NCBI GenBank assembly: GCA_033398695.1
Contig: CM065815.1
Coordinates: 7,868,501-7,932,500, forward strand
Source: Orobanche coerulescens
Taxonomy: Eukaryota; Streptophyta; Magnoliopsida; Lamiales; Orobanchaceae
Length of the DNA: 64,000 nt
Direction of reading: 5' to 3'
This document shows positions 11,349-22,676 of the stretch, piece by piece. Position numbers and translations under genes: made by a program. Numbering within the stretch: position 1 is the first letter of the stretch; each line of letters starts with the position of its first letter. The notes beneath the pieces were generated by a model that was not told the DNA's origin, did not search any database, and saw nothing but the letters and a program-made list of their open reading frames with translations.

Positions 11349-12735
11349 TTAAAGGTCTCGAAGATGATGCATTCCAATATTCTGAATGTATTTCTTGAAA
11401 ACATTCGTAGGGAGTGATTTTGTGAAGAGATCTGCCGCATTATCACAAGATCGAATATATTGGATGTCGATCTCTTTATTTCTTTCAAGTTCCTGAGTGA
11501 ATGCGAAGAACTTTGGGGGGGTATGTTTGGTTTTATCGCTTTTGATGTAGCCTTCCTTCATTTGAGTAACACATGCAGAGTTGTCCTCGTATACTATTGT
11601 TGGGCCGTTATCGACTGGCAAGCCTGATGTTTCTTGAATATGTTGTGTTACTGATCTTAACCATCTACATTCTTTACTTGCTTCATGAAGAGCTATTATC
11701 TCAGCATAGTTTGAGGAAGTAGTCACGATTGTCTGTTTTTGAGATCTCCAGGATATTTCAGTGCCTCCATATGTGAATACATATCCAATTTGTGACTTAG
11801 AATTATGTGGATAAGATAGATGACATGCATCTGCATAGCCAAGCAAAAATAGTTTTGCATTGTTAGAATAAAACAAACCAAGATCAATCGTACCTCGTAG
11901 ATATCTGAATATATGTTTATTCCGTTCCAATGCCTCTCTGTAGGACATGAACTGAATCTTGCTAGTAAATTTACTGTAAAAGCTATATTCGGCCGTGTAC
12001 AATTATCAAGATACATTAGAGCTCCAATTGCGCTAAGGTATGGTATTTCAGGACCAACTTCCTCTTCATTTTCTTCCTTTGGTTTGAATGGATCCTTTTC
12101 AATATTAAGTGTTCTGCCGACCATTGGGGTACTCGAAGGTGTTGATTTGTCCATGTGGAATCTTTTCAATACCCTTTCTGTATAATTTGATTGGTGTACC
12201 AATATTCCATTTTTAGTATGTTCCATTTGTAGACCAAGGTAGAATTTTATTTTTCCCAAATCTTTCATTTCAAATTCTTTCTTAAGTAATTCATTGCTTC
12301 CAAAATTTCTGCATTAGTTCCAATGATATTCAAATCATCAACATAGACAGCAATGATTACAAATCCGGATGTTGTTTTTTTTATAAAAACACAAGGGCAA
12401 ATAGGTTTATTCACATAGCCTTCTTTAATCAAATATTCACTTAATCTGTTATACCACATGAGTCCAGATTGTTTCAACCCATATAAAGATCTTTGCAATT
12501 TAATTGTATAAATTTCTCTGGGTTTCGATGCTTCAGGCAACTTAAATCCTTCAGGAATTTTCATATATATATATATAGCAGCATCAAATGATCCATATAA
12601 ATATGCTGTAACAACATCCATGAGATGCATATTAAGATTATAAGATACCGATAAACTAATTAAATAACGAAAAGTAATGGCATCCATAACAGGGGAATAT
12701 GTTACCTCATAATCAATCCCAGGTCTTTGTGAAAA
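11349..12735 (-). pseudogene. copia-1 reverse transcriptase and RNase H, broken
   Basis: RT shows GLKQSGLMWYNRLSEYLI and the catalytic YVDD (VIIAVYVDDLNIIGT, near 12330-12360). RNase H shows SQKQTIVTTSSNYAEIIALHEA, VYEDNSACVTQMKEG and DLFTKSLP. Breaks seen: a CAA-to-TAA type stop at about 12738 just before the RT start, a frameshift near 12270 and another near 11950. It ends with the usual copia C-terminus before the 3' untranslated region. Not functional. Confidence 0.92.
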
Positions 12736-12738
12736 ACC

Positions 12739-14410
12739 TTATGCAACAAGACGACCCTTGTATGTTACAATCTGATTTTTCTCATTTCGTTTCCTTACAA
12801 AGACCCATTTATACCCAACAGGTTTCACATTACTGGGTGTGACAACAATCGGTCCAAACACTTTTCGTTTTCTAAGAGAATTTAGTTCGGCATCTATTGC
12901 ATCTTTCCATTTTGGCCAATCAGGTCTATTTTGACATTCGAAAATAGATATGGGTTCAGGATCGTCATCTCCAATTATTATATCACACGCAATGGAGTAT
13001 GCAAATATCTCATCAATGTGATTATTTCTCTTGTTCCATAAATTCCCCGTATTAATATAATTAATAGATATCTCGAGATTATTTGTATTTTCAGTTTCAT
13101 TTTCAATGACTTCCTTATTTGCCTCAGCTTGTGTTTCAACATGATCATATTTTTCATCATTTTGTGCTTCTTTAGCACATTCATTTATATTGGCTATTTT
13201 TCTTTTCCGGGGATATTTGTCTTTGGAACCAACAGGCCTTCCACGCTTTAAGCGTGCTTTAGATGTACTTCTATTTTCATTTTCTTTTGGAACTTCAATC
13301 CGAGCAGGAGTATTAATAGATGGCGCATGTGACTTTGTCACTCTTTTCATATCAGTAAATTCATCTGGCAATTCATTTGCCAAACCTTGTAAATGTACAA
13401 TTTTTCTTACATTTTCTTCCCATGATTTTGTATATGGATCCAAATGTAATAATGATGGTACATACCATGTTATGTCCTTTTCCAGTTGTTTATTACCTCC
13501 CCCTAAGGTTGGGAATCCTGTCTCATCAAAATGACAATCAGCAAATCTTGCTTGAAAAACATCACCTGTTAGAGGTTCAAGATATCTAATAATAGAGGGT
13601 GAGTCAAACCCAACATATATTCCCAACCTTCTTTGAGGTCCCATTTTTGTTCTTTGTGGGGTAGCTATTGGTACTGCACAACCAAAAATTTTTAGATGGG
13701 AAACATTTAGCTCCTGAACAAGTGCAAGTTGATATGGAGTATATTTATGATTAGCCCTTGGTCTTAACCTTATTAGTGAAGCAGCATGTAAAATTGCATG
13801 ACCCCAAACAGTAACTGGTAGCTTTGTTCTCATTATTAGTGGTCTAGCAATATATTGAAGGCGTTTAATTAATGATTCAGCTAAACCATTTTGTGTATGC
13901 ACATGCGAAACAGGATGTTCGACTGTAATTCCAATTGACATACAATAATCATTAAATACTTGTGATGTGAATTCACCAGCATTGTCAAGTCTCACATTCC
14001 GTATAGTATAATCAGGAAATTGTGCCTTTAGTTTGATTATTTGTGCAAGGAATCTTGCAAATGCCATATCACGACTTGACAATAAACAAACATGTGACCA
14101 TCTACTTGATGCATCAATTAAAATCATAAAGTACCTGAAAGGTCCTGATGGTGGATCAATAGGTCCACATATGTCACCTTGAATTCTTTCGAGAAAATGT
14201 AGGTGATTCCTTTTCAAGTCTGCCTGGTGAATGCCTTGTTATAAACTTTCCAAGAGAACAAGCTTCACATAGTTTATTATTTATGAGTTTTATACCTTTC
14301 ATTGGGTGACCATGTGTACTATTAATTATTTTTCTCATCATCATGGAGCCAGGATGGCCTAGGCGTTCATGCCATAATGTCAATATTTTGGGATCCTCTT
14401 TTATTATCAA
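12739..14410 (-). pseudogene. copia-1 GAG-pre-integrase and integrase
   Basis: The zinc-binding HHCC region (LWHERLGHPGSMMMRK ... LCEACSLGK) at 14230-14390 is followed, after a frame change near 14215, by the integrase core. The catalytic DDE residues sit in QGDICGP, RLDNAGEFTS and QNGLAESLIK. The long linker to RT is rich in charged residues. The 492-codon frame 12739-14217 is the longest intact piece of this element. Confidence 0.92.
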
Positions 14411-14520
14411 ATTACATTCAGTTTCATGAATATGTGTATAATGTAATCCACGAGATAATTATGGTAGTTTTTCCAGTATTTGTTTCTTTCCCAAAATATT
14501 AGCAGTAATGTACATATATT

Positions 14521-14810
14521 TTATATTACCTTCGCCATCGTTTCAGTATCATATCCTTGACGGTATATGTCATTAAAGCTCAACAAGTTTCTCTTAGATT
14601 TTAGAGAAAATAAAGCATTATTAATGACAAATTTTGTTCCATTTGGTAATATGAATTTAGCATTACCTGTTCCTTCATTCAAGTTCGCGGGACCTGAAAT
14701 TGTATTTATTATTGCTTTTGTAGATTGTACCTCAGTAAAATATTTCTTATTTTTGAGGATTGTATGAGTTGTGCCACTGTCCGGGATGCAAATGTCTCCA
14801 ATACCTTCCA
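14521..14810 (-). pseudogene. copia-1 aspartic protease region
   Basis: The catalytic motif CIPDSGTTHTIL (DSG) is followed by GTGNAKFILPNGTKF and LLSFNDI, the usual copia protease and linker signature. It is separated from integrase by stops around 14410-14520. Confidence 0.88.
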
Positions 14811-15258
14811 TACTCAAACTCCTTAATGAATAAGAATATAAGACTAAAAGATGGTAAGTTAGCTTAATATAATAACATTTATTAAATACTTCATACAAAC
14901 TTCAAATGAGATAATACACATTTCAAACAAGAGAATACAATCAAGAGAATACAAATAAGTACAATAAAGATGCAACAAACATGGAAATCACATATTTATT
15001 TATTTATTTATTTTATTCCATGTCCATGTCCACGTTTGCATCCTCAGTAAAATCTGCAGCTTTTAGGTAAGTTGAGTCGTCCCCAGGTTCATGTTCATGA
15101 AAATTGACTTCCTTTTCTTTATTTTTCACAGATGCCTTATACATTTTACAAATATGGCCTCGCGTTCTACATGCCTTAGCCCAATGTCCCTTTTTCCCGC
15201 ATCTGAAACAAGAATTTTCATTTTTATTGGATGAACCTTCTTGGACATACTTATCTTT

Positions 15259-18121
15259 TGTAACACCCCAAGAGGCGGCTATTACAGTGCCGTGAATCCC
15301 ACACTAGGACCCACCAGGCGATATCCAAAACAGGTTAAATAAATATTATTTGTGATACCGAATCACAACGAATAGTCATTTCTCCGATTAGGAGTTTATT
15401 AAAATATGGCCAACGGCCTTACAACACACAGGATCCGAAAAACAAGTATAAACCATATGGAGATGGAAAATACTTCAAATGTCAAATACAACCAAAAAGT
15501 AATTTAAATGAAACAGGAGATAACATAACGCGGTTTAACATAACCGGACAACAAGGATGAGGGCCCCCCAAACTAGTATCCTCCAAACCCTTCGCCGTCG
15601 ACATGCTCTTCCCGTGCCTTGCCTTTGCCTCGACCTAAAATACAATACAAGTATTTCGCCCAACACAGGGTCAGATATACATGATAACCAATTCTTCCGA
15701 CATTATACAATTCACATATATAGATCTCAAGAAAATCATTCCGACTATTAATCATACCCCTCGGGCGTATGAAACAATCAGTCACAAAATATCGAACACA
15801 TCCAATCATACATGGACTATGAACGATTAACAATATAGCTCAAGATGGACATCACAGTACGCCCGATCCGGAAATGTGTCCGTGTACATGTCCATCCCGT
15901 ATACGGAATCCAGAATATACGTGTGACAATGTACCTAATTAGCCTCACGAACTACGTCTCGTGTGCACAGTCCAATACGGAAACATCCACGTATGACTAT
16001 ACAAGTGCCCGGCTAAAAATCCTACACAATATCCAATCGGCACGCAGATATGATTCCGGAAATGTCACGACGCAACATGACAACAAAGTTCAATGAAATA
16101 CACATCCAATCAAGGATCAAGAAAACTCACCAAAGTGAAAATAAGGACCAACGAGATCAACGGTTCAAAACGGCGTACTTGGGAATGCAATCCCATAACG
16201 TCAAGGACAATATCAAATCACAACAAACGTCACATGGACAATTCATACACATGAAATATATAATCATCACAAGAATAGAATCATCATTATAACCAAGCAT
16301 GATAACTTGCCTTAATACGGAGACGAGAAAAGTCCTCTTCTTATCGGAACGAACGAACGGTCCTCGACAAGTTTTACTCGAACAAACAACCTTAAACGAA
16401 ATACATTTTACTCAAAACATATTCGTATAATTATCAATATAGGATTAGTAAGACGTCAACCTACAATCCTTTAGAATAGTTTGTTACTACCAATTATTGA
16501 AGCCTTATGCCAGGAGTCCTTCTAACATCATTACAACCATAAGAATCGGTTTACAATATTTACCGAATGTTCGCATGGTTCATCATAAGCAAGAGTTCTA
16601 TCAAGGGTATGTTGAATAACCAATTATGATGTTAAGATTATCTTATGATGATTAAACTTTCCAAAACATTAAAAGGTTGAAAGGTAAAATCTGCACATTA
16701 TGATTATTCTCCTCTCATTTAAATTGACTTTTAAGCTAACAACAAGTTCATAAGTTCTGAGATTACACCAAACTCATGAAGGTTATCAAAGTCTTTGTTA
16801 CAAGGCTGGAGAATTCATTAACATGATGGTGAATTCACCAATTCTAGTATGATGATCAAAATATTCTAAGTTCTCAATACATTAGATTAATGAAAAGTTA
16901 TTGTTGAAATTATCAAGATCCTTATCAATCTTCAAAGACTTGTGAAACTGAACAATCATGATTTGTTAAAGCTTCTAAGATTTCTGAACTAGATCATCTA
17001 ATCCTATCTTTAACATTATCAAGTTCTTCTCAAGGTAAATAGATATCTAAAATGGTGTTTAAACACTTTATGATATCAAGTTCTTGATTAAATCCAATTA
17101 CGAAGAAGCTAACCGATCCAACAATGTCCTACTGAGCTAAATTCGTCCAACAAGATGAGTATGGTAGTTACAACATGATTAAAATCACTATACCATCAAG
17201 AATACCTCCATCTCAAACCCTTATTTAACATATTCATCAAAAGTGTTAAAAAGGTTGGATTAGAACTATGTTTTACTTGTTTAATCTAACACTACGTGAA
17301 GTATAATTCGTCATTAACATCAACATAAGAAAATAATGCAGAGAAGAAAGCACACCTACCTCCAGAAATGAAGAACAACTTCAATGTTATGAGAGAATAT
17401 ATTCCAAGCTCAAAAACAACTCCAAATCTCCAAGGAAATGAGCTCCACTCCGAGATTCAAGGCTTAGAAACAATTTGGTGAAGGTTGATATCGTTTTGGT
17501 AGTGCAGAGGTATGATATGTGAAGAGAGAAATTCAGTTTGGGTCGTGAAGAAATGAAAAACAGGCTGGTCCTATAAATAGACTGTGCAGACTTAGCGCAC
17601 GCTATCGGGACAGATTAGCGTACGCTAAGGAACTTACGTACGCTATCCGGTCGATATTACGTACGTAAACGGCTTACAGTGGCTACTGTCTTGAATTATC
17701 GCAGGCCGTTAGCGCACGCTAATGATAAATGGGTTACGCACGCTAATAAAAGTAGATTCTCACCGACACGACAGCTCAGACTTAGATCTCATGCATGCTA
17801 ACGGTTAAAAGGGTTCACGTGCTGAAGTCAACTGCTGCCAGATTCCCTCTTAGCGTACGCAACAGAGGAAACCTTACGCACGCTAAGTCACATGATTAGC
17901 GTACGTTAATAGTACTGTGTAGCGTACGCTACATTAACAAAAATTCGAAAATGCAACACTCTAATAACATCGAATCATCACATATGAAATGAAATAACAA
18001 CAATATGATATTTAAATCTATAATACCACGACATACTACTAAATGCAACTATTCATGATAATCAGATTATCCGAATAATACAATGACAGGTAAAAATGAA
18101 AAGTTACAGTCGGATATTACA
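15259..18121 (-). mobile_element. Ty3/gypsy solo LTR nested in copia-1 gag
   Basis: A 2863-bp unit with TG...CA ends (plus strand TGTAACACCCC ... GGATATTACA), flanked by a perfect 5-bp duplication TCTTT at 15254-15258 and 18122-18126. No internal region, PBS or second copy is present, so it is a solo LTR left by LTR-LTR recombination. Its ends (read on the minus strand TGTAATATCCG ... GGTGTTACA) and its palindrome array match the gypsy LTR at 21696-25654, which makes the two related. No coding sequence. Confidence 0.88.
17591..17932. repeat. Array of about ten degenerate palindromes (TTAGCGYACGCTAA)
   Basis: Copies of a 14-bp palindrome, TTAGCGCACGCTAA or TTAGCGTACGCTAA, with variants such as TTACGTACGTAA, are scattered at irregular 20-60 bp spacing inside the solo LTR. 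The same motif array occurs in the LTR at 21696-25654. Confidence 0.85.
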
Positions 18122-18949
18122 TCTTTGTCTTGTTGGTTTTTATTAATCATTTCATTTTTGGGAGGCCTAAAGTAATTTCCATAATCACGGCCACGACCTC
18201 GACCTCGACCACGAAAGTGGCCGCGACCGCGTCCCCGTCCCCGACCTCGACCTCTAAACCAACCATGACCACCACATCCTTGATTAGTAGTTGTGGCATT
18301 TGCTTCAGGAATTGCTATCACCCCTGTAGGACGAGACTGGTGATTCTTTACCAACAAATCATTATTCTTTTCAGCAAATAAGAAAGCTGCAATTAATTCA
18401 GAGTATTCGGTATATCCCCGCATTCTGTATTGTTGTTGCAGTATTAGATGTGACGTATGGAATGTAGCATACGTCTTTTCCAGTTTTTCACCTTCTGTTA
18501 TGATTTTACCACAAAACTCTAGTTGTGATACAATTCTGAACATAGCAGAATTATACTCGCTCACACTTTTAAAATCTTGGAATCATAACTTGTTCCATTC
18601 ATCAACTAGTGCGGGTAATAACACTTGATTTTGATACCCAAATCTTTTCTTAAGATTGTCCCATAAAATTTTGGGATCATCCACGTTCATGTACTATAGT
18701 TTTAATCCTTCATCAAGATGTTGCCTCATGCATTTTAATGCTCTTGCTTTATTCATAGAAAGCTCTTTTTCATCTACCTCCTTTTCTTTCGTAGCATCTG
18801 ACACATTATTTGTTAGAATATTTTCGAGTCCTTTGCATCTGAGATGTGTCTTCACATCATTTGTCCAAGACATATAATTGTCTCCATTAAGATTCAAGGG
18901 AGCGAAATCGAGCTTAAGATTGGACATGGTTATCTATTACAAAACATAA

Positions 18950-19428
18950 GATTGAAATATAATTAACACATAGCTATTACATTTAATGATGTCAGTTAAA
19001 CAAAAGTATAACTGAAATTATTTACTCAATACAAATACCATTCATGCTTAAATATTAAACACAACAAACCAACTAAAAACTAAAAGAAGAATCGTGACCA
19101 TCATAATGATGATCACATATGTCTCACTAAAGCAATCGACTTGAGTGTAGCAAATGATGTAATTGAAAAATGTAATACGAGTGAGGAAAGTCATAAAATA
19201 TTTACCCATTTTGTAAAAATTGGTAGATATTTTGGAGATGATTAATAAGTGTGGAGTATAATATGAGTATTTATAGATTTGATTTTTGAAATATGGCCGT
19301 TTATGACCGTTGGAGAAAAGAAGAAATTTTTTTTATTTTATTGTTAATTATCATTAAAATTGGTGAATATGTTCTTATATATTTTAATAAACTAACCGTT
19401 GGTAATTAGAGTTTGGGGAATGGAAATT

Positions 19429-19514
<86 letters not shown>

Positions 19515-20026
19515 TATATAGTTAGTTATAATAATATCACTACTCGATTATAAAATCATTCATGACTACTAAAAATAAAAATATCACTACTTGATTATAA
19601 AATCTTTCGTGGTCTTATGAATGAGGATTTTGTATTCTTCCATTAGTAATTCTCTACAAAATATAGATGAAGATTCAACTCTTCACTAATAAATGGAACT
19701 CTTCAAATAAAAATAGGTGAAGATTTTTACACTTCACACATATAATTAGTCCATAGTCCAAGAATCATCTTAAAAATAAGATTGAGCTTATGTCCTTACG
19801 TATATAAATTTAAATTGATGATATTTACATAATTATTATATTTGCTTAAATATATTAATTACCATCAATAATGATATTAGATTAATACCATATCTAAATA
19901 TTATTATTACATAAATTAAATATAAATAAAGTTAATTACATACCTTTAGAATTTAAGGATGATGTACCAATATATCGAGTCCGGTTGTGGAATGGGATTA
20001 AATCGGTAGAGCTCGTGCTGATAACG
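18950..20026 (-). other. copia-1 5' untranslated leader with (CA)n(TA)n microsatellite and PBS-like site
   Basis: Between the gag start (18927) and the 5' LTR (20027) lies AT-rich leader with no ORF. It holds a compound microsatellite (CA)n-(TA)n at about 19432-19507. Directly next to the LTR the minus strand reads CGTTATCAGCACGAGC (20011-20026), the position of the primer-binding site. The same CGTTATCAGCACG occurs in copia-2, so it is conserved, though it differs from the common initiator-Met PBS TGGTATCAGAGC. Confidence 0.75.
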
Positions 20027-20342
20027 TGTTGTAAAATCTGATATTTTTATCACTTCACAATATATTATATATATTGTAATATATATTACTACAATATAAG
20101 CATAAAGGAGGATGAAAGAAGATGAAGAAATTGAGCTTTTATTAGAATGAATTATATCTCCAAAGTTCTACCAAAGAGGTCTATTTATAACTCAAATTTA
20201 CATGCTATACAACAAATTAATATTATTTATTATACAACACAATTGTCTTTATATTAGATATTTCAATCCAATAATTGATTGAATTATTGATTGTTGATCC
20301 CACATATCATTATTGATGATATATATATATATATATATATAT
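20027..20342 (-). repeat. copia-1 5' LTR, outer edge lost
   Basis: Matches 10875-11187 up to GATGAT at about 20320. The last bases of the LTR (the ATATTATAACA end on the plus strand) are replaced by an (AT)n run that leads straight into the LIM copy. Confidence 0.85.
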
Positions 20343-20344
20343 CA

Positions 20345-20930
20345 TCTAATCCAAAGAGAAATCTCTCAAAATGATTTATACAACTTCTTCAAACACTACA
20401 ACAATAAAATTCTACATACAGTGGGCACCAAAAAGGTCAAATGAACAAGAAAGAAGAAACACTCCAACTGATCTCACGTAGATTCAAATCAAATCACACA
20501 ATTATTTTCCTTCTAGGATTGCTGTTGTGGATTTTCAGATTCTTCGGGTTCGTCCAAATCCGGTCCAGCCTCGGGCTCAGGTTCAGTTTCGGCTGCCTGC
20601 TCAGCCTCTGAATGGTCCGACTCAGCCGGTTCGACCATCTCAACGGCACTCTTCTTATGAGTGGCAGCTTCAAGGACATGCTGGTAGTTCCCTTTCTCCA
20701 TGAACAGCTGCTGAAAGTGGACCTTGCAGTAGAGGATCCCATCCAGGGCTGCGTAGGATGAGTGTGTGAGTGGACAACCTCCATGGGCACATTTGAAGCA
20801 TGATCTGTGGAAGCATTCCCCTTCCATTGTCACCTGGTTCAAGTGACTTGTAAATGTTGGTTGCTTTTTCTGTGAAGTGTTAATATGACAAAGACATATC
20901 ACTTTTTTTTCAAAGGGGATAATCATAAAT
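20345..20930 (-). pseudogene. LIM-domain protein gene fragment, last exon and 3' flank (copy 1)
   Basis: After a good acceptor (AACCAG, then GTGACAATGG) the exon 20513-20833 reads VTMEGECFHRSCFKCAHGGC ... SYAALDGILYCKVHFQQLF, the second half of LIM domain 2 of a plant two-LIM actin-bundling protein (WLIM/PLIM type). An acidic Glu/Pro-rich tail and a TAG stop follow, 106 codons in all. Zinc ligands C, C, C and H (CKVH) are all present and the frame is open, but no other exon accompanies it. On the right it breaks off at about 20900-20930 in what would be the upstream intron. A second copy at 42530-46560 shares the same 3' flank starting CATCTAATCCAAAG. Confidence 0.88.
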
Positions 20931-20933
20931 GAA

Positions 20934-21695
20934 GTCATCGATCAACCCACAAGTCATCGTCTTGTTGACTCACGAGCATCATTACGACGTATCGAGGTTG
21001 ATCGGTCTTTGGAGGCTACCATCGAGGCGCGAAAACAGGATAACGAGGAGATGAAGAAGGACAGAGAGAAGATGAAGAAGGATAGAGAGAAGATGGACTC
21101 CAAATTTTCAAAGATGAGTAAACTCATGTTGAGATTACTCTAAGGAAAGAAGAAGATAGATACCTCATCATCTCGGGCGAACAGTGAGGATGATGACTCC
21201 GACGACTTTGATGAGGATGAGTTGATGCGTTCAATATCTGACGAGTAGCATGTTAGATATATATATTTTGATGATCGTACTTGTTATATTTCGCATATAT
21301 TGTGATTTTGATTTGTATAAAATGTTATATTTATTCTCTATGGTGTTTTATTGCTTTGTTGTTTTGGTTAGAATATTGTTTGTTGTTATGCTTGTTTAGT
21401 GGTTCAGTTGGTGGTGTGTTGTGCTTATTGTTCTTATGCTTTTTTTGTGCTGTATTGATAGAATGGTGTTTTGTTTTGCTGCTGATAGAATGGTGTTAAA
21501 AAAACTGAGTTGTGTTGTTTTGGTTTGTTCTTCTGCTGGTTCTGCTTCTGCTGTAAAAAAAACAGAGAAAGGGATGTGACGCTGATAAGAAGTTAAGGCA
21601 TCACATATGTGACGCTAAAGATGGACAAGTGCATATAAAAACATAGCTCAATGGGAATCGAACCCCCGCATGTGGGATAAAGGCGTGACCTTTAA
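20934..21695 (+). mobile_element. CACTA-type transposon remnant (CACTA-2, left piece)
   Basis: An open frame on the plus strand reads SHRLVDSRASLRRIEVDRSLEATIEARKQ..., a Lys/Glu-rich helix, then one in-frame TAA and the acidic end EDDDSDDFDEDELMRSISDE with TAG at about 21248. This looks like the C-terminus of a CACTA accessory protein, but the family is not certain. Downstream is non-coding sequence with the subterminal words TGTGACGC and CATCACATATGTGACGCTAAAG (21577-21621). The same words recur at 42262-42440 next to a CACTA terminus. The gypsy LTR begins immediately after. Confidence 0.5.
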
Positions 21696-21978
21696 TGTAA
21701 TATCCGGAATTTCTACTACTATTGTTTGAGATTATTTTATCCGAGTTATATTGTACAGCGTGGAATCTGTACAGTATGGATAAAATAAATAAGGGACTGA
21801 GATGTCAGTATTGGTACAATTGACGTATTTGGGAGACAATTATAATTGAGGATATCGTGTATCCGGTTATTTTAATTTTGATATTATTGGATTGAGTATA
21901 TGTATTCAGTATGTGGGTGTACGTATTCAATATGTCGAGACGGACGAGAAGAGTTGGAAATGGCTAAGTACAGTCATG

Positions 21979-22676
21979 TTAGCGCACGCTATGAAATATG
22001 CTTAGCGCACGCTACGAGGTATGAGTAGCGCACGCTACGTGGTGCAGTTAGCGTACGCTAATAGGTTCGCATTACGTACGCTAAGGAGGATCCTTAACGT
22101 ACGTAAGGCATTCTGGGAAAGGTTCGGAAGGCGGTCGACAGGTAGGCTCGGGTTGAGGTTTATCGGCATTTAGCGCACGCTACCAAGGATGGTTAGCGTA
22201 CGCTAATATCAGATCGCCAGACAGGGAATCTTGGCTTTCGGCTAGTGGACCCGGCCACTTGTGACGCGTGTCCAGATAAGGTCAGCGGGTGTTTGTCATG
22301 TAGGGCTAGCGCACGCTAAACCGTATGGTTAGCACACGCTAATTCCAGATCGGTCAGAGGAATCCCGGAAATTGCGGATGCTTTCGGCATGTGGGGGCAT
22401 GAGTGGTAGGTGAATACTGTAGTAAGTCAACTTCGGATAGCGCACGCTAAGGTCAAGGACTTGCGTACGCTAGACATGATGTTTTACAAACGTTAATGCA
22501 TGGGCATTACGTACGTAAGCTAGTTTACGAAGCGAGGCAGTAGCCTCTGGGCTGCGATAACGCACGCTAACAAAGTCAGTTAGCGCACGCTAAGACTGTA
22601 GCGCACACTAAACATGAGATGTTAGCGCACGCTAAACTGGTAACGACGTTAAATGAAGAGGTTAGCGTACGTTAAT
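21979..22676. repeat. Array of about 18 palindromes (TTAGCGYACGCTAA and variants)
   Basis: Copies occur every 20-60 bp with unrelated sequence between them. Most keep the core GCGCACGC or GCGTACGC flanked by TTA/TAA; variants include TTACGTACGTAA. A further four copies lie at 23494-23578. The array lies about 280-980 bp from the LTR start. Confidence 0.88.

Larger units (their letters stand above)
15020..18927 (-). pseudogene. copia-1 gag, split by a nested solo LTR
   Basis: Gag begins MSNLKLDFAPLNLNGDNY at 18927 (UBN2-type copia gag). It has frame breaks near 18690 and 18570, then an Arg-Gly repeat region (18180-18260). After the nested LTR (15259-18121) it resumes at 15253 with the zinc knuckle CFRCGKKGHWAKAC (CX2CX4HX4C, about 15170-15212) and ends with an acidic tail near 15022. 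The reading frame before and after the insertion joins at KDK, within the duplicated TCTTT. Confidence 0.9.
10875..20342 (-). mobile_element. Ty1/copia retrotransposon (copia-1), decayed, with nested solo LTR
   Basis: Direct LTRs lie at 10875-11187 (3') and from 20027 (5'); the polypurine tract and PBS are on the minus strand. Domain order gag, protease, integrase, RT, RNase H is that of copia. Without the 2.86-kb nested LTR the element would be about 6.6 kb. Coding sequence is broken by stops and frameshifts. The outer edge of the 5' LTR is lost in an (AT)n tract near 20320-20342, so the target duplication cannot be confirmed; TATAT precedes the 3' LTR. Confidence 0.92.

Noticed and set aside
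21281..21499. 72-codon hydrophobic ORF
   Set aside because: Leu/Val/Cys-rich low complexity from T-rich non-coding DNA downstream of a CACTA remnant; no homologue recognised.
21655..21692. Complete tRNA gene
   Set aside because: Only a B-box/T-arm-like part is seen; no acceptor stem pairing or A box.
21979..22676. Palindrome array as a CRISPR-like locus
   Set aside because: Spacing is irregular, repeats are 14 bp and degenerate, the genome is nuclear plant DNA and the array lies within an LTR.
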